A stretch of DNA of 64,000 nt. It comes from Sneathiella sp. HT1-7 (GTDB lineage: Bacteria > Pseudomonadota > Alphaproteobacteria > Sneathiellales > Sneathiellaceae). The DNA is taken from positions 620,001-684,000 of the forward strand of contig NZ_JAJFZN010000001.1 of the NCBI RefSeq assembly GCF_020731145.1, read 5' to 3'. The translations under genes were made by a program, and so were the position numbers. Shown piece by piece: positions 9,883 to 20,904 of this stretch. The notes below the pieces were generated by a model. It was not told the DNA's origin and made no database searches. It saw only the letters and a list, made by a program, of their open reading frames with translations. Positions within the stretch are counted from its first letter, which is position 1. Every line of letters begins with the position of its first letter.

Positions 9883-10396
9883 ATGTTTTGTCACAACTGC
9901 GAGAAGTACCCTGAACCCGATCGAGAAAATTGAAGATCTGATCACGCCGCCTTTAAATGATATGGGCTACGAAGTGGTGCGGGTACGCCTGACGGGAAGC
10001 GAAAGTAAAGTGCTTCAGATTATGGCGGAAAAACCAGACGGGACAATGACCATTGAGGGTTGCACGGAAGTCAGCCAGATGGTATCGGCGCTGTTAGATG
10101 TGGAAGATCCCATTTCGGGTGCCTATAATCTTGAAGTTTCCTCTCCTGGAATTGATCGGCCGCTGACGCGCCTCAAGGATTTTCAGCGCTGGTCCGGGTT
10201 TGAGGCAAAAGTGGAATTGGAGCAGGCTGTTGACGGCCAGCGCCGATATCGTGGGAAGCTGTTGGGCCTAGAGAATGATATGGTCATACTGCAGCTGGAC
10301 GACTCCAGTCGACTGGAGCTGCCTTTTTCTGACGTGAGGAAGGCAAAATTGATTTTGACAGACGAACTGATCGCGGCGAGCACAAGTCGTGATTAA
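9857..10396 (+). CDS. rimP: Ribosome maturation factor RimP
   Basis: DUF150-family protein for 30S subunit maturation. Recognisable sequence begins near LNPIEKIEDLITPPLNDMGYEVV and includes NLEVSSPGIDRPLT, the family signature (residues about 93-106). The start is odd: the only in-frame standard start upstream of conserved sequence is GTG 9857, which lies inside a terminator-like hairpin; alternatives are CTG 9911 or a non-standard codon. The first 15 or so residues of the GTG form (hydrophobic, not family-like) are probably not translated. First gene of rimP-nusA-ylxR-infB. Confidence 0.88.
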   Translation: MGLWSAVFLCFVTTARSTLNPIEKIEDLITPPLNDMGYEVVRVRLTGSESKVLQIMAEKPDGTMTIEGCTEVSQMVSALLDVEDPISGAYNLEVSSPGIDRPLTRLKDFQRWSGFEAKVELEQAVDGQRRYRGKLLGLENDMVILQLDDSSRLELPFSDVRKAKLILTDELIAASTSRD

Positions 10397-10430
10397 ATCG
10401 TAAACATGTTTTTTGGACGGACATTTGGTC

Positions 10431-11996
10431 ATGGAAAACGCAGCTAGTTTAAACCGCCTGGAATTATTGCAAGTCGCCGATGCGGTTGCCCGAGAAAAGG
10501 TTATCGATCGGGATATCGTTTTGGAAGCAATGGAAGAGGCTATCCAGAAAGCGGCGCGCGCTAAATACGGGCATGAAAATGACATTCGCGCCAATATTGA
10601 TCGGGGAACAGGTGAAATTCGTCTTGCCCGCATCCGTGAAGTCGCCGAGGAAGTCGAGAATGAGGCGACGCAGATTTCTGTTGCCGACGCCCAGCCGGAA
10701 AAAGAAGGCGCCGTCGTTGGCGATCTGCTGGTCGACCCGCTGCCACCCATCGATTTTGGTCGCATCGCTGCCCAGACGGCAAAGCAGGTGATCGTTCAAA
10801 AGGTCCGTGAAGCGGAGCGTGAACGCCAGTATCATGAGTATAAGGATCGCGTCGGCGAGGTTGTCAACGGCATCGTCAAACGTGTTGAATATGGCAATGT
10901 AACGGTTGATCTAGGCAAAGCTGACGCCGTGGTCCGCCGCGATGAAATGTTGCCGCGAGAAACATTCCGTCAGGGCGACCGTATTCGTGCCTATATCTAT
11001 GACGTGCGGCAAGAGCCTCGCGGACCGCAGATTTTTCTCTCCCGCAGTCATCCACAGTTTATGTCGAAACTGTTCGGTCAGGAAGTGCCTGAAATTTATG
11101 ACGGCATTATCGAAGTGAAGGCCGTTGCCCGCGATCCGGGAAGCCGGGCGAAAATTGCCGTTCTTTCCAGCGACCCGAGCATTGACCCAGTTGGTGCCTG
11201 TGTAGGTATGCGCGGGTCTCGCGTGCAAGCAGTAGTCAACGAGTTGCAGGGCGAGAAGATTGATATCATTCAGTGGTCGCCCGATCAGGCAAGCTTCATT
11301 GTCAATGCATTGGCGCCTGCAGAAGTCGCCAAAGTCGTGCTTGATGAAGATGCAAACCGTATCGAGGTTGTTGTTCCTGATGACCAGCTCTCCCTCGCCA
11401 TTGGTCGGCGCGGACAGAATGTCCGGCTTGCCTCACAACTGTCCGGCTGGGATATCGATATCCTGACGGAGGAAGAGGAAAGCAACCGACGTCAGGCTGA
11501 ATTCACTGAGCGTACACAAAACTTCATGGCCGCCCTTGATGTGGACGAGACGATTGCCCAACTATTGGCCTCGGAAGGGTTTACCTCTGTTGAAGACGTC
11601 ATGTATGTGGATGTCAACGAAATTGCCGAAATCGAAGGCTTCGATGAAGAAATCGCAGTTGAGTTGAGCAATCGTGCGCGAGAATATGTCGAGCAAACTA
11701 ATTCCGAGCTGGAAGAAAAGCGGCAGGAAATGGGTGTCAGTGATGACATCGTGAATTTGCAGCTCCTGACCCCTGCCATGATTGTCGCTCTGGGTGAAGC
11801 TGGCGTTAAGGAACTTGACGATCTCGCGGATCTGTCTGGCGACGAACTTATCAGCCCGGAAGACGGAATTTTACGTGAATTCGGCCTGACGGCAGATGAA
11901 GCCAATCAGGTTGTAATGGCGGCACGCGCGCATTGGTTCGAAGATGAAGATGCCGCAACGGAAGAAGAAACAGAGGAAGAAAATTCAGCCGATTGA
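10431..11996 (+). CDS. nusA: Transcription termination/antitermination factor NusA
   Basis: 521-residue RNA polymerase-associated factor. Order: N-terminal polymerase-binding domain (residues 1-130), S1 domain (about 135-200, [19 protein letters not shown]), KH1 and KH2 ([19 protein letters not shown]), then two C-terminal acidic helix-hairpin-helix repeats ([33 protein letters not shown]) and an acidic tail. I chose ATG 10431 over the upstream TTG 10413 because [14 protein letters not shown] fits the usual NusA beginning. The coding end overlaps ylxR by 53 bases. Confidence 0.96.
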   Translation: MENAASLNRLELLQVADAVAREKVIDRDIVLEAMEEAIQKAARAKYGHENDIRANIDRGTGEIRLARIREVAEEVENEATQISVADAQPEKEGAVVGDLLVDPLPPIDFGRIAAQTAKQVIVQKVREAERERQYHEYKDRVGEVVNGIVKRVEYGNVTVDLGKADAVVRRDEMLPRETFRQGDRIRAYIYDVRQEPRGPQIFLSRSHPQFMSKLFGQEVPEIYDGIIEVKAVARDPGSRAKIAVLSSDPSIDPVGACVGMRGSRVQAVVNELQGEKIDIIQWSPDQASFIVNALAPAEVAKVVLDEDANRIEVVVPDDQLSLAIGRRGQNVRLASQLSGWDIDILTEEEESNRRQAEFTERTQNFMAALDVDETIAQLLASEGFTSVEDVMYVDVNEIAEIEGFDEEIAVELSNRAREYVEQTNSELEEKRQEMGVSDDIVNLQLLTPAMIVALGEAGVKELDDLADLSGDELISPEDGILREFGLTADEANQVVMAARAHWFEDEDAATEEETEEENSAD

Positions 11997-12612
11997 GGCA
12001 GCTGGCGGAGAAGTAGACTTGAGTGATCCGCAACGCCGGTGTATAGCCACTGGACAAATACAGGAAAAGGACGCACTACTTCGCTTTGCGGTCTCACCTG
12101 ATGGTCAGTTGGTTCATGATATTGGCTTTAACTTGCCTGGACGCGGAATCTGGGTAAGCTGCGATGCGAAAGCAGTTGAGCTGGCAGTTAAGAAACGACT
12201 GTTTGGCAAAGCGGCGAAGCGAGCAGTAACTGTGTCGGAAGACCTGGTAGCGATAATTGACCAGTCTTTGGCACAACGAAGTTTGTCCCTGATAGGGCTT
12301 GGGCGTAAAGGCGGTTTGGTGACAGTCGGCTTTGCCAAGGTTGAGAGGGCGCTGAAATCGGGGAAGGCAACCTTATTGATTGCCGCCGCCGATGGAGCCG
12401 AAGACGGACGGCAGAAGCTCAAGCGGATCGCTGGACCGCTGCCAGTGATAGAAATATTCAGCGGCGCCGAATTAAGTCAGGCGTTGGGTTTGGAAAATGC
12501 AATCCATGCCTGCCTGACAAATAGCGCCCTGACGAAAAAGATTTTGACGGCGGCCTCCCGGCTGAAAATGTTCAGGGGTCAACGCAACCTAAATACCGAA
12601 GTGTCGGAGTAA
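11944..12612 (+). CDS. YlxR-like RNA-binding protein (DUF448 plus L7Ae-like domain)
   Basis: 222-residue protein. The N-terminal part is a DUF448/YlxR domain (about residues 28-105: [28 protein letters not shown]), and the C-terminal part resembles an L7Ae/L30e-like fold. YlxR proteins are small RNA-binding factors encoded between nusA and infB; a role with RNase P or as a nucleoid regulator has been proposed in other bacteria. Start ATG 11944 lies within the end of nusA in another frame, consistent with coupling; a later start is possible because the first 20 residues are simply Lys/Arg-rich. Confidence 0.88.
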   Translation: MKMPQRKKKQRKKIQPIEAAGGEVDLSDPQRRCIATGQIQEKDALLRFAVSPDGQLVHDIGFNLPGRGIWVSCDAKAVELAVKKRLFGKAAKRAVTVSEDLVAIIDQSLAQRSLSLIGLGRKGGLVTVGFAKVERALKSGKATLLIAAADGAEDGRQKLKRIAGPLPVIEIFSGAELSQALGLENAIHACLTNSALTKKILTAASRLKMFRGQRNLNTEVSE

Positions 12613-12614
12613 GA

Positions 12615-15299
12615 ATGACTGAGACAAATGACAAGGATGGGCGTAAGTCGCTTAGCCTGAATAAACCGTTAGAAGCGAAAAAACCCGCTGGCGGCAATAG
12701 TCAGGTCCGTCAGAGCTTTACCCATGGGCGCTCCAAGACGGTACAGGTGGAAGTGCGCAAAAAGCGTAGCACTCTGGGTCTTGGCGGCCAGAAGCCAGCT
12801 ACAGCTAGCCCTGCTGCACCGGCGGCAAAGAAGACTCTCCATGTCGCGAAGCCTGCGGCAAGCAAGAAAAAGCCAGCTGAAACGTCAAAATCCAGTGGCT
12901 CCAAAGATGGAACCGTCATTCTGACTAATGACGAGAAGGCAGCACGCGCAGCGGCGCTAGGTCTCGCTCGTGAGCAATCCTTGCGTGATGCCGCGGAGCA
13001 AAAAGCCCGCGAAGAAGCGCAAGCCGCAGAGGACGCACGCAAAGCAGCAGAAGAACCAAAAGCTGCCGATGACGCCACAAAAGAGGCAGAATCTCCAGCT
13101 GAGCCTGTAAAACAGAAACGCCGCTCTCCTGAAGAAAGACGCCGTGCAGAAGAGGAAGAGGCGCGCCGTCTGTCAGAAGAAGCAAACGCGACAAAGAATG
13201 CGCAAGTTGCCGTCCATCGTGAGAAGGTCAAGTCAACTGCGAAAGACGAAGAACTTCGGCGCGAGGCGAAAGCACCGCCGCCGCGCAATCAACGGACCGT
13301 TGAAGGTGACTCCACTCCAGGCAATGATCTCGCAGGTGGTCGCAAGAAAACAACGAAAAATATACGCGGTGCTGAAGAACGTCCCACACCTACTCGCAAA
13401 CCGAATGAGCAGCGCCGTCGCTCGGGCCGCCTGACAATTGGGGAAGCGCTTGATGATCGTGGGCCGAAACAACGGTCCCTCGCCTCTATCCGGCGCGCCC
13501 GCAAAAAGCACCAGCAAGATGCAGAGCCACCACAGAAAATTTTCCGTGAAGTTACCATCCCGGAAGTCATCTCCGTGCAGGAACTTGCCAACCGTATGAC
13601 CGAACGTTCTGTCGATGTTATCAAGGCATTGATGAAACTTGGCATCATGGCGACGGCCAATCAGACCATCGATGCGGATACGGCGGAGCTGGTCGTTGAA
13701 GAACTCGGCCATAAAGCACGCCGAATTGCCGCGTCCGACGTGGAAATCGGCCTGGGCGGTGAAGAGGAGGACACTGCTGAAAGCCTCCAGCCACGTGCGC
13801 CAGTTGTTGCCGTCATGGGCCATGTCGATCATGGTAAAACCTCCCTTCTGGACGCCCTTCGCAAGTCAGACGTTGTCTCCGGCGAAGCGGGCGGTATTAC
13901 ACAGCACATTGGTGCGTATCAGGTAAAGCTCGCCTCCGGTGAGATCATCACCTTCCTCGATACACCAGGCCATGAAGCTTTTACAGCAATGCGCATGCGT
14001 GGCGCGCAGGTCACTGATATCGTTATTCTGGTCGTTGCCGCAGATGACAGCGTAATGCCCCAGACAATTGAGGCGATCAAACATGCGAAGGCGGCGGAAG
14101 TTCCGATTATCGTCGCTATCAACAAATGCGACAAGCCGGCCGCAGACCCGAACAAAGTGCGGCAGGAACTGCTCCAGCATGAAATCTTCGTCGAAGATAT
14201 GGGTGGTGACGTTCTGGACGTGGAAGTTTCCGCCAAAACGGGCGCCGGGCTTGATAAGCTGCAGGAAGCAATCCTCCTGCAGGCCGAAGTACTGGAACTT
14301 AAAGCCAACCCCAACCGGTCCGCACATGGTACGGTTGTCGAGGCAAAACTCGAGACGGGACGCGGCATGGTCGGTACCGTTCTTGTAAACCGGGGAACTC
14401 TCCATGTCGGTGACTACTTTGTGATGGGTCCGGCAATGGGCAAAGTTCGCGCTCTTCTTGATCATCGCGGTCAAAACGTTGAAGAAGCGGGACCGTCCGT
14501 TCCGGTCGAAGTTCTGGGTATTCAGGGTACGCCGACAGCGGGCGATGATTTCGTTGTGACAGAGTCGGAAAGTAAGGCGAAGGAAATTGCCACCTACCGT
14601 CAGCAACTGGACAAGGACAAGAAGGTTACAGCAAGCGCCCGTGGCACGATTGAGCAGATGTTCAGCGCCATTCAGGAAGGCACAGCGGATGAACTGCCGG
14701 TCGTGATCAAGGCGGACGTTCAAGGTTCGGCGGAAGCAATTACCACGGCCCTTGAAAACCTTGGCACCGATGAAGTTGCGGTAAAAGTCCTTCTCTCCGG
14801 CGTTGGTGGTATCACTGAATCCGATGTTGCCCTAGCGGCCGCGTCACGGGCAATTATTATCGCCTTTAACACCCGTGCCAACAAGCAGGCGAGAGATGAA
14901 GCTGAAAGTCAGGGCATCGATATTCAGTATTACTCAGTCATCTACAACGTGATCGACGATATGCGAGCGATGCTGTCCGGCATGCTGGCCCCGACCCTGC
15001 GGGAAAACTTCCTCGGCTATGCGGAAATTCGCGAAGTCTTCAATATTTCGAAGATCGGAAAAATCGGCGGCTGTATGGTTACCGAAGGCAACGTCAAGCG
15101 CGGCGCGAAGGTACGATTGCTGCGTGATGATGTAGTTATTCATGAAGGAACACTGTCAACTCTCAAGCGCTTCAAGGATGAAGTCAAAGAGGTGAAATCC
15201 GGCATGGAATGCGGTATGGCGTTCGAGAATTACCATGACCTGAAAGTCGGTGACTTCATCGAATGCTTTGAGGTCGAAGAGGTGGCACGGGAGCTTTAG
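12615..15299 (+). CDS. infB: Translation initiation factor IF-2
   Basis: 894-residue GTPase that places initiator tRNA on the 30S subunit. A long Ala/Lys/Glu-rich, low-complexity N-terminal extension (residues about 1-310) is followed by an IF2_N domain ([19 protein letters not shown]), then the G domain: [12 protein letters not shown] (G1), DTPGHEAF (G3), NKCD (G4) and SAKTG (G5), and the C-terminal beta-barrel domains. Two bases after ylxR. Length is normal for alphaproteobacteria. Confidence 0.97.
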   Translation: MTETNDKDGRKSLSLNKPLEAKKPAGGNSQVRQSFTHGRSKTVQVEVRKKRSTLGLGGQKPATASPAAPAAKKTLHVAKPAASKKKPAETSKSSGSKDGTVILTNDEKAARAAALGLAREQSLRDAAEQKAREEAQAAEDARKAAEEPKAADDATKEAESPAEPVKQKRRSPEERRRAEEEEARRLSEEANATKNAQVAVHREKVKSTAKDEELRREAKAPPPRNQRTVEGDSTPGNDLAGGRKKTTKNIRGAEERPTPTRKPNEQRRRSGRLTIGEALDDRGPKQRSLASIRRARKKHQQDAEPPQKIFREVTIPEVISVQELANRMTERSVDVIKALMKLGIMATANQTIDADTAELVVEELGHKARRIAASDVEIGLGGEEEDTAESLQPRAPVVAVMGHVDHGKTSLLDALRKSDVVSGEAGGITQHIGAYQVKLASGEIITFLDTPGHEAFTAMRMRGAQVTDIVILVVAADDSVMPQTIEAIKHAKAAEVPIIVAINKCDKPAADPNKVRQELLQHEIFVEDMGGDVLDVEVSAKTGAGLDKLQEAILLQAEVLELKANPNRSAHGTVVEAKLETGRGMVGTVLVNRGTLHVGDYFVMGPAMGKVRALLDHRGQNVEEAGPSVPVEVLGIQGTPTAGDDFVVTESESKAKEIATYRQQLDKDKKVTASARGTIEQMFSAIQEGTADELPVVIKADVQGSAEAITTALENLGTDEVAVKVLLSGVGGITESDVALAAASRAIIIAFNTRANKQARDEAESQGIDIQYYSVIYNVIDDMRAMLSGMLAPTLRENFLGYAEIREVFNISKIGKIGGCMVTEGNVKRGAKVRLLRDDVVIHEGTLSTLKRFKDEVKEVKSGMECGMAFENYHDLKVGDFIECFEVEEVAREL

Positions 15300-15342
15300 G
15301 GCTCCCCTGCTCAACATCGCGTAGATTCGCGGGAGAAATCTC

Positions 15343-15732
15343 ATGGCACATACAAAACGAGGCCCAAGGACTGCGAGCAAGCGGCAGTTACGTGTGGGCG
15401 AAGAGCTCCGCCATGTCATTGCCGATATTCTCTCACGGGACTTGATTCATGATCCGGATGTTGCGGGGTCGTCTGTCACGATCTCGGAAGTGAAACCGAG
15501 TCCTGACATGCGAAATGCTACCGTCTATGTCACCTCTCTTGGCGGTGTCAACGAGGAAGCAGTCATCGCCGGCCTTAATCGGACGTCAGGCGTCATTCAG
15601 GGAGAGATGGGAAAACATCTTACCATGAAGTTCACCCCACGGCTGGTTTTCAAGAAGGACGATTCCTTTGCCTACGGCAGCCATATAGACGATCTCATTC
15701 GCAAAAACCGGCTACCGGAAGATTCCAAATAG
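15343..15732 (+). CDS. rbfA: Ribosome-binding factor A
   Basis: 129-residue KH-fold protein needed for 16S rRNA processing and cold adaptation. Typical features are QLRVGEELRHVIADIL near the N-terminus and the strand TPRLVFKKDDSFAYGSHID near the C-terminus. It follows infB by 43 bases and precedes truB by six, in the standard operon order. Confidence 0.95.
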   Translation: MAHTKRGPRTASKRQLRVGEELRHVIADILSRDLIHDPDVAGSSVTISEVKPSPDMRNATVYVTSLGGVNEEAVIAGLNRTSGVIQGEMGKHLTMKFTPRLVFKKDDSFAYGSHIDDLIRKNRLPEDSK

Positions 15733-15738
15733 CATCCT

Positions 15739-16635
15739 ATGGCACGAAAGCGGCGCGGTATCCCCATCCATGGATGGCTCAACATTGACAAGGATGCTGG
15801 CCTGAGCTCTGCGCAGGTGGTGGGCCGTGTCAAGCGGATCATGAATGCGGCAAAGGCGGGCCATGCGGGCACGCTCGACCCCTTTGCAACCGGAATTCTC
15901 CCCATCGCACTTGGCGAGGCGACGAAAACGGTCAGCTATATCACTGATGACAGCAAGGAATATCGTTTCACCGCCCGTTGGGGGGAAAAGCGCAATACGG
16001 ATGATATTGAAGGGGAAATCGAGGCCACGTCCGATATCCGCCCAACCCGAGAGGATATTCTGAATATCCTGCCTTCTTTTACCGGCACGATCCGACAGTA
16101 CCCCCCTGCTTTTTCCGCCATTAAAATAAATGGCGAGCGAGCCTACAAACTGGCCCGTGCCGGACAAGACATTGATATGCCGGAACGCGAAGTCCGTATC
16201 GAAAGCTTAAGCCTGATCGAGATCGTTGACACCGAGCACGCCATCTTTGAGGTGACCTGCGGAAAAGGCACATATATCCGCTCTCTCGCTCGCGACATAG
16301 CGGTGAAGCTGGGAACTGTTGCCCATTTGTCAGCCCTTCGCCGTATCCGGGTCGGTCCTTTTTTAGAGATGGATGCGATTTCACTGGATAAGTTGGCAAA
16401 GCTGTGGCAGTGTCCCGCAGAATTTGAGGGCTTGCTCCCAATTACGACCGCGCTGGACGACATCCCGGCTCTGGCCGTAACGGAACCGCAGGCGATACGT
16501 TTGCGGCACGGTAATGACGTGGCGGCCCCAAATCAAGCAGACGGTTTTGTCTGTGCCATGGACGGAAACATCCCGATCGGTATCGCGAAAATCGAGGCTG
16601 ACCGGATGTACCCTGTCCGGATTTTTAATTTATAA
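15739..16635 (+). CDS. truB: tRNA pseudouridine-55 synthase
   Basis: 298-residue TruB. The catalytic motif GHAGTLDPFATGILPI contains the conserved Asp (about residue 46), and RFTARWGEKRNTDD plus GKGTYIRSLARD are family marks. It converts U55 to pseudouridine in the T loop of tRNAs and also acts as a tRNA chaperone. It lies between rbfA and rpsO as in most proteobacteria. Confidence 0.96.
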   Translation: MARKRRGIPIHGWLNIDKDAGLSSAQVVGRVKRIMNAAKAGHAGTLDPFATGILPIALGEATKTVSYITDDSKEYRFTARWGEKRNTDDIEGEIEATSDIRPTREDILNILPSFTGTIRQYPPAFSAIKINGERAYKLARAGQDIDMPEREVRIESLSLIEIVDTEHAIFEVTCGKGTYIRSLARDIAVKLGTVAHLSALRRIRVGPFLEMDAISLDKLAKLWQCPAEFEGLLPITTALDDIPALAVTEPQAIRLRHGNDVAAPNQADGFVCAMDGNIPIGIAKIEADRMYPVRIFNL

Positions 16636-16650
16636 ACCTAGGAGAACCCG

Positions 16651-16920
16651 ATGTCGATCACTGCAGAACGTAAAGCAGAACTGATCACGGAATATGCGAC
16701 AAAAGAAGGGGACACCGGCTCCCCTGAAGTACAGATTGCCATTTTGACTGAACGGATTGGCAACCTTACAGATCATTTCAAAGAACATAAAGGCGATGTG
16801 CATTCACGCCGCGGACTGTTAAAAATGGTCAGCCGCCGTCGTCGTCTGCTCGACTACCTACGGAAAGTCGAAGAAACACGTTACCAGGAAACTATTAAGC
16901 GCCTTGGTATTCGTAAGTAA
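16651..16920 (+). CDS. rpsO: 30S ribosomal protein S15
   Basis: 89-residue S15 with the expected [15 protein letters not shown] and [20 protein letters not shown] motifs. It binds 16S rRNA as a primary assembly protein. A strong ribosome site, AGGAGA, lies just before ATG 16651. It is separated from pnp by 221 bases containing a large hairpin. Confidence 0.97.
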   Translation: MSITAERKAELITEYATKEGDTGSPEVQIAILTERIGNLTDHFKEHKGDVHSRRGLLKMVSRRRRLLDYLRKVEETRYQETIKRLGIRK

Positions 16921-16961
16921 AGTTAAGATGCGTGGATCTGTCATACAGACCGCACTCCCAA

Positions 16962-17009
16962 CAAACGCCGGTGTCTGCCTTGGGCTCGCCCATTGCACAT
17001 CGGCGTTTG
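16962..17009 (+). promoter_or_regulatory. rpsO-pnp intergenic hairpin (possible RNase III site or terminator)
   Basis: CAAACGCCGGTGT (16962-16974) pairs fully (13 of 13, one G-U) with ACATCGGCGTTTG (16997-17009). The 22-base loop itself contains TGGG/CCCA, giving a long stacked stem. No clean T-run follows, so this is more like a processing hairpin than a standard terminator. In enterobacteria the same interval carries the RNase III hairpin through which PNPase represses its own mRNA; equivalence here is inference. Confidence 0.6.
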
Positions 17010-17141
17010 CCGCATTTAGGAAGGCTTGATCTTCATAAATGCAACGTTTGAAGTTAAGTAAAATAGAAATAAGGACTGAGGCATAGGGTCTCAGATTTGG
17101 CAGGACGGCATGGGGCTGTTCCTGCGTTGGAAGGAAAAAAA

Positions 17142-19244
17142 ATGTTTGAAGTACATCGCAAGGAAGTGATGTGGGGCGGACGTCCGCTCGTATTGGAAAC
17201 AGGTAAAGTTGCCCGTCAGGCTGACGGTGCAGTTATGATCACATATGGTGGCACGCAGGTACTCTGTACGGCAGTTGCCCAAAGGACACGGAAGCCGGGA
17301 CTGGATTTCTTCCCGCTCACTGTCAACTATCAGGAAAAAGCATTCGCCGCCGGTAAGATTCCGGGCGGCTTTTTCAAACGCGAAGGTCGTCCGAGTGAAA
17401 AAGAAACTCTCACCTCTCGCTTGATCGACCGGCCGCTGCGCCCGTCTTTCGTAACTGGTTTCAAGAATGAAACACAGGTTATTTGCACAGTTCTCGCGCA
17501 TGACATGGAAAATGACCCGGATGTCGTTGCCCTCGTTGGCGCATCCGCTGCATTGACAATCTCCGGTATTCCATTCCTCGGTCCGGTTGGCGCTGCACGC
17601 GTTGGCTTTATTGACGGAGAGTATGTACTGAACCCGGTCGCCGCACAAATGGACGATACCAAGCTAGACCTTGTGATCGCTGGCACAGAAGAAGCCGTAC
17701 TGATGATCGAATCAGAAGCGCACGAACTCAGCGAAGAAGAAATGCTGGGCGCAGTGATGTATGGCCATCGCGAAATGCAGACGGTTCTAGATGCAATTAT
17801 CGAGCTTGCAGAAGCTTGTGCGAAAGAACCCTGGGATTTCACACCCGAGGAAACAGACAAGGATCTGGAAGCAAAAGTAACGGCCGCTGCTGAATCCGCG
17901 CTCGCCGATGCTTACAAAGAGCAGGTCAAGCAAACTCGGACAGATAAAGTGTCAGCTGCGAAGGAAGCTGCGATTGCCTCACTTGATGAAGATGAGCGTG
18001 AAGATGCTGGCGGTATCCTGAAAAAGATCGAGAAGAAAATTGTCCGTGGCAACATCATTGCAACGGGTAGCCGCATTGATGGACGGGATACCAAAACGGT
18101 TCGCCCGATTATCGCTGAAATCGGCTCCCTGCCGCGTAGTCATGGCTCTGCTCTTTTCACACGCGGAGAAACACAGGCTCTGGTCGTTGCCACCCTCGGC
18201 ACCGGACAGGACGAGCAGATCGTGGATGCGCTTGCGGGCGAGTATCGCGAAAACTTCATGCTTCACTATAACTTCCCACCCTATTCGGTCGGTGAAGTCG
18301 GTCGTATCGGTTTTACCGGTCGCCGGGAAGTCGGGCATGGCAAGTTGGCATGGCGGGCAATCCATCCACTATTGCCTGCAAAAGACAAATTCCCATACAC
18401 ATTGCGAGTTGTCTCGGAAGTGACCGAATCTAACGGTTCTTCCTCTATGGCAACTGTATGCGGTACATCTCTTGCGTTGATGGATGCGGGCGTTCCGCTC
18501 GAACGCCCCGTGGCCGGTATTGCCATGGGCCTTATTCTGGAAGAAGACGGCCAATTTGCCGTTCTTTCTGATATTCTGGGTGATGAAGACCATCTCGGTG
18601 ATATGGACTTCAAGGTTGCGGGTACCGATAAAGGGATTACCTCGCTCCAGATGGATATCAAGATTTCCGGCATTACAGAGGAAATCATGCGCATCGCGCT
18701 TGCACAGGCCACCGAAGGCCGACTGCATATCCTGAAAGAGATGGGCAAGGCAATCGACAGCGCCCGTGACGGCGTTCGTGATGGCGCCCCTCGTATTACT
18801 CAGCTGCAGGTCCATAAAGACAAAATCCGCGATATTATCGGAACAGGTGGCAAGGTTATTCGCGAAATCTGCGAAGTGACCGGCGCCAAAATCGATATCG
18901 AGGATGATGGCACCGTCAAGGTTGCCGCAACCACAACTGAAAGTGCGGATGCGGCCATCAACTGGATTAAATCCATCGTTGATGATCCTGAAGTTGGCGT
19001 GACCTACACAGGTAAAGTCGTGAAAGTCGTTGATTTCGGTGCTTTCGTGAATTTCTTCGGAAACCGCGATGGCCTCGTTCATATTTCCGAACTGGCGCCG
19101 CAGCGCGTCGGCAAGGTTACCGACGTTGTCAACGAAGGCGATGAAGTTCGCGTGAAAGTTCTAGAGATTGACGGTCGCGGCAAAGTACGGCTTTCCATGA
19201 AGGCCGTTCTGGCAGACGACGAAAAGGCTGCAGCGGAGGAATAA
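17142..19244 (+). CDS. pnp: Polyribonucleotide nucleotidyltransferase (PNPase)
   Basis: 700-residue 3'-5' phosphorolytic exoribonuclease and degradosome component. Two RNase PH domains (residues about 10-230 and 310-545, second with [18 protein letters not shown]) flank an all-alpha linker; a KH domain ([21 protein letters not shown] region) and an S1 domain ([20 protein letters not shown]) end the protein. I chose ATG 17142 ([13 protein letters not shown]) rather than the longer frame from 17097 because AAGGAAAAAAA precedes it and it matches the family N-terminus. Confidence 0.96.
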   Translation: MFEVHRKEVMWGGRPLVLETGKVARQADGAVMITYGGTQVLCTAVAQRTRKPGLDFFPLTVNYQEKAFAAGKIPGGFFKREGRPSEKETLTSRLIDRPLRPSFVTGFKNETQVICTVLAHDMENDPDVVALVGASAALTISGIPFLGPVGAARVGFIDGEYVLNPVAAQMDDTKLDLVIAGTEEAVLMIESEAHELSEEEMLGAVMYGHREMQTVLDAIIELAEACAKEPWDFTPEETDKDLEAKVTAAAESALADAYKEQVKQTRTDKVSAAKEAAIASLDEDEREDAGGILKKIEKKIVRGNIIATGSRIDGRDTKTVRPIIAEIGSLPRSHGSALFTRGETQALVVATLGTGQDEQIVDALAGEYRENFMLHYNFPPYSVGEVGRIGFTGRREVGHGKLAWRAIHPLLPAKDKFPYTLRVVSEVTESNGSSSMATVCGTSLALMDAGVPLERPVAGIAMGLILEEDGQFAVLSDILGDEDHLGDMDFKVAGTDKGITSLQMDIKISGITEEIMRIALAQATEGRLHILKEMGKAIDSARDGVRDGAPRITQLQVHKDKIRDIIGTGGKVIREICEVTGAKIDIEDDGTVKVAATTTESADAAINWIKSIVDDPEVGVTYTGKVVKVVDFGAFVNFFGNRDGLVHISELAPQRVGKVTDVVNEGDEVRVKVLEIDGRGKVRLSMKAVLADDEKAAAEE

Positions 19245-19271
19245 GGCTCCAACGCCAGCTATATTCGAGAT

Positions 19272-19315
19272 CGAGGGCGGTGTGGACGTAGTTGTCCTGC
19301 CGCCCTCGTTTTTTA
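19272..19315 (+). terminator. Rho-independent terminator after pnp
   Basis: CGAGGGCGG (19272-19280) pairs with CCGCCCTCG (19300-19308) as a perfect 9-bp GC-rich stem, followed by TTTTTTAT. It ends the rpsO-pnp transcript 28 bases after the pnp stop. Confidence 0.85.
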
Positions 19316-19392
19316 TATGTCTCTTGATGCTTGGGCTACCATGCTCTAAGTGTTAAGTTAATGCTTAGGTATGTAGCCATAGGAATTATCTC

Positions 19393-20793
19393 GTGAAGCC
19401 GTTGAATTCGATTATGTTGTCAGGCAAGGAAGCCCTGCCCCTGATTGAGGGTGGCAAAGGCATTGCTGTATCTTCTGGGCAAAGCTCAGGCGCTTGGGCT
19501 GCCGCGGGCGGTGTTGCGACTTTCTCAGGCGTCAATGCCGACAGCTTCGACGATGAGGGAAATATTATTCCGCAAATTTACCATGGTCGTACACGGCGGG
19601 ACCGTCATGACGAACTGGTTGCCTATGGCATTAAAGGCGGTATTGCCCAGGCCCAGATAGCTCACGAGCTTGCAAGTGGAAACGGTCGCATTCACATGAA
19701 TGTTCTTTGGGAAATGGGTGGCGCGGAACGTATCCTCCACGGCGTTCTTGAGGGAACCAAAGGCCTGATTCACGGAATAACCTGCGGCGCTGGCATGCCC
19801 TATCGCATTGCGCAGATCGCCGCCGACTATAAGGTTCACTACTATCCGATAATTTCCTCCGCGCGGGCCTTTCGTGCGTTGTGGAAGCGCGCGTATCACA
19901 AATTTTCCGAATGGCTTGGTGGCGTCGTATATGAAGACCCTTGGCTTGCGGGCGGACATAACGGCCTTAGCAATGTTGAAGATCCGCTGAAGCCTGAGGA
20001 TCCCTACCCACGGGTCGCAGAATTACGCAAGCTCATGAATGAGATGGGCCTTAACAACGTACCGATCATCATGGCAGGAGGTGTTTGGCATATTGACGAA
20101 TGGGAGCATTGGCTCGACAATCCGGAAATCGGCCCGATTGCGTTCCAGTTTGGCACCCGACCGCTTCTCACGGAAGAGAGCCCTATTTCCGATGCCTGGA
20201 AGAAAAAACTTGGCACACTGAAAAAGGGCGACGTCTTTCTCAATAAATTCAGCCCAACTGGTTTCTGGTCTTCTGCCGTGCGCAACGAATTCCTGGACGA
20301 GCTGAAAGCTCGCTCTGAACGGCAGGTTGCGTTTTCAAACGAACCTATCGGAGCGCATGATACGTCTTTCGGTATCGGCGCCCGCAAGCGAGAAGTTTAC
20401 CTGACGGCAGAAGATAAAGGTCGGGCGGAAGGCTGGATCGCGGAAGGGTACACCGAGACCATGAAGACTCCGGACTCAACGCTCATTTTCGTATCGCCTG
20501 AGAAAATGGCGGAAATACGTAAAGACCAGATTGATTGTATGGGATGCCTCTCCCAATGCTCTTTCTCCAACTGGGCGGAAGGCGAAAAGGGCAACACAGG
20601 CCGGAAAGCTGATCCGAGAAGCTTCTGCATCCAGAAAACCCTGCAGGACGTGATCCATTCCGATGCAAATATTGAGAATAATCTTATGTTTGCCGGGCAT
20701 GGCGCATATCGTTTCGCGACTGATCCATTCTATGCAGATGGCTTCATTCCGACCGTCAAGCAGCTGATCGAGCGAATAATGACAGGAAAATAG
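19393..20793 (+). CDS. Nitronate monooxygenase-like FMN oxidoreductase
   Basis: 466-residue TIM-barrel flavoprotein of the nitronate monooxygenase/2-nitropropane dioxygenase family (also close to PfaD-like and enoyl-reductase II proteins). Marks are ITCGAGMPYRIAQIA, VPIIMAGGVWHIDEW and FQFGTRP, forming the FMN phosphate site. The substrate is unknown. Unlike minimal family members it has a C-terminal segment with clustered cysteines, CMGCLSQCSF (residues about 382-391), that could bind metal or form disulfides. GTG 19393 start. It stands alone between the pnp terminator and irr. Confidence 0.78.
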   Translation: MKPLNSIMLSGKEALPLIEGGKGIAVSSGQSSGAWAAAGGVATFSGVNADSFDDEGNIIPQIYHGRTRRDRHDELVAYGIKGGIAQAQIAHELASGNGRIHMNVLWEMGGAERILHGVLEGTKGLIHGITCGAGMPYRIAQIAADYKVHYYPIISSARAFRALWKRAYHKFSEWLGGVVYEDPWLAGGHNGLSNVEDPLKPEDPYPRVAELRKLMNEMGLNNVPIIMAGGVWHIDEWEHWLDNPEIGPIAFQFGTRPLLTEESPISDAWKKKLGTLKKGDVFLNKFSPTGFWSSAVRNEFLDELKARSERQVAFSNEPIGAHDTSFGIGARKREVYLTAEDKGRAEGWIAEGYTETMKTPDSTLIFVSPEKMAEIRKDQIDCMGCLSQCSFSNWAEGEKGNTGRKADPRSFCIQKTLQDVIHSDANIENNLMFAGHGAYRFATDPFYADGFIPTVKQLIERIMTGK

Positions 20794-20904
20794 CCCGAAA
20801 AGTGGGAAACTTACTGTTGCAGATTTGAATTATTAAAATAAATCCTATATACTTATAATAATGTTCCTCACTGGAGAGGAGCTTAGACATATAGAGTGTA
20901 GCCA

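Noticed and set aside
13866-14723. 285-codon open frame on the minus strand inside infB
   Set aside because: Overlaps the G domain of IF-2, which is fully conserved in the plus frame.
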